Of a stretch of 5,574 nt of DNA, positions 5,406-5,574 are shown one piece after another. Both the position numbers and the translations under genes were made by a program. The DNA lies in assembly GCA_900549355.1 (NCBI GenBank), contig UROA01000121.1, positions 1 to 5,574 of the forward strand, in the 5' to 3' direction. The DNA comes from an uncultured Collinsella sp. GTDB lineage: Bacteria; Actinomycetota; Coriobacteriia; Coriobacteriales; Coriobacteriaceae. How positions within the stretch are numbered: the stretch's first letter is position 1; each line of letters begins with the position of its first letter. The notes beneath the pieces were generated by a model. That model was not told the origin of the DNA. It saw only the letters and a list, made by a program, of their open reading frames with translations, and searched no databases.

Positions 5406-5574
5406 TTAAGCGAAGTAGGCCACGCCGCTCTCAAAGATCGGCATGAACTTATCGCCGGGGACATGCTCGGGCACGTTGCGGTACAGGTTGTCGCCGCGAC
5501 GCTCGGCATGGCCCATCTTGCCCAGGACGCGGCCGTCGGGGCTCGCGATGGCCCCGGACGGGCGGGTCGCCACC
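5406..5574 (-). CDS. purL: Phosphoribosylformylglycinamidine synthase, C-terminal end (glutamine amidotransferase part)
   Basis: The last 55 codons plus stop of a gene that enters from the right edge. The sequence SPDGRVLGKMGHAERRGDNL (residues 11-30 of the visible part) followed by YRNVP is the typical end of FGAM synthase, the purine-synthesis enzyme that converts FGAR, ATP and glutamine to FGAM. The H-A-E within GHAER supplies the histidine and glutamate of the class I amidotransferase Cys-His-Glu triad; the cysteine lies outside the window. The LGKMGHxER form and the FESGVAYF end resemble the large single-chain PurL common in Gram-positive anaerobes rather than a separate PurQ, but a stand-alone PurQ cannot be excluded from 55 residues. 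It is followed by a terminator at 5368-5331. Confidence 0.8.
   Translation of the reverse strand, partial: VATRPSGAIASPDGRVLGKMGHAERRGDNLYRNVPEHVPGDKFMPIFESGVAYFA

Overview
The window is GC-rich, densely coded bacterial chromosome. Strong G/C preference at third codon positions, a GTG start, G-rich ribosome binding sites and a long-form PurL tail fit a Gram-positive gut actinobacterium of the Coriobacteriia, perhaps Collinsella. This is an inference from composition and protein style; no rRNA or other marker gene is present. No tRNA, CRISPR array, insertion sequence or phage gene is visible.

Layout, left to right: (1) positions 1-545, minus strand, the N-terminal 181 residues of an HD-domain phosphohydrolase that runs off the left edge. 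(2) A 126-bp divergent intergenic region, then azlC and azlD on the plus strand, overlapping by 11 bp, encoding a two-part branched-chain amino acid exporter. (3) A 150-bp leader region rich in inverted repeats, then a KdgT-family (2-keto-3-deoxygluconate) permease on the plus strand. (4) Three successive stem-loops, at least one a likely terminator, then a membrane-bound GGDEF diguanylate cyclase on the plus strand, closed by a very strong bidirectional terminator. (5) A 147-bp convergent intergenic stretch with several small hairpins and no gene. (6) An EamA/DMT-family transporter on the minus strand. (7) The terminator of purL, and the last 55 residues of PurL (FGAM synthase, glutaminase part) on the minus strand at the right edge.

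The genes do not form one pathway. Only azlC-azlD is a clear operon. The KdgT permease has no KDG kinase, aldolase or uronate gene beside it, so its substrate is not fixed by context. The diguanylate cyclase is a single-gene unit with a seven-helix membrane input domain. Three of the seven genes are small-molecule transporter units (azlCD, kdgT, DMT), so this is ordinary chromosomal backbone rather than a mobile island.

No undescribed multi-gene system is evident. The items most worth a second look are non-coding or fine-grained: a perfect TTCCGC-N4-GCGGAA inverted repeat just before the kdgT ribosome binding site, the missing inhibitory I-site in the diguanylate cyclase, divergent signature motifs in KdgT, the hairpin-rich convergent intergenic region, and tandem 12-bp repeats between purL and its terminator.
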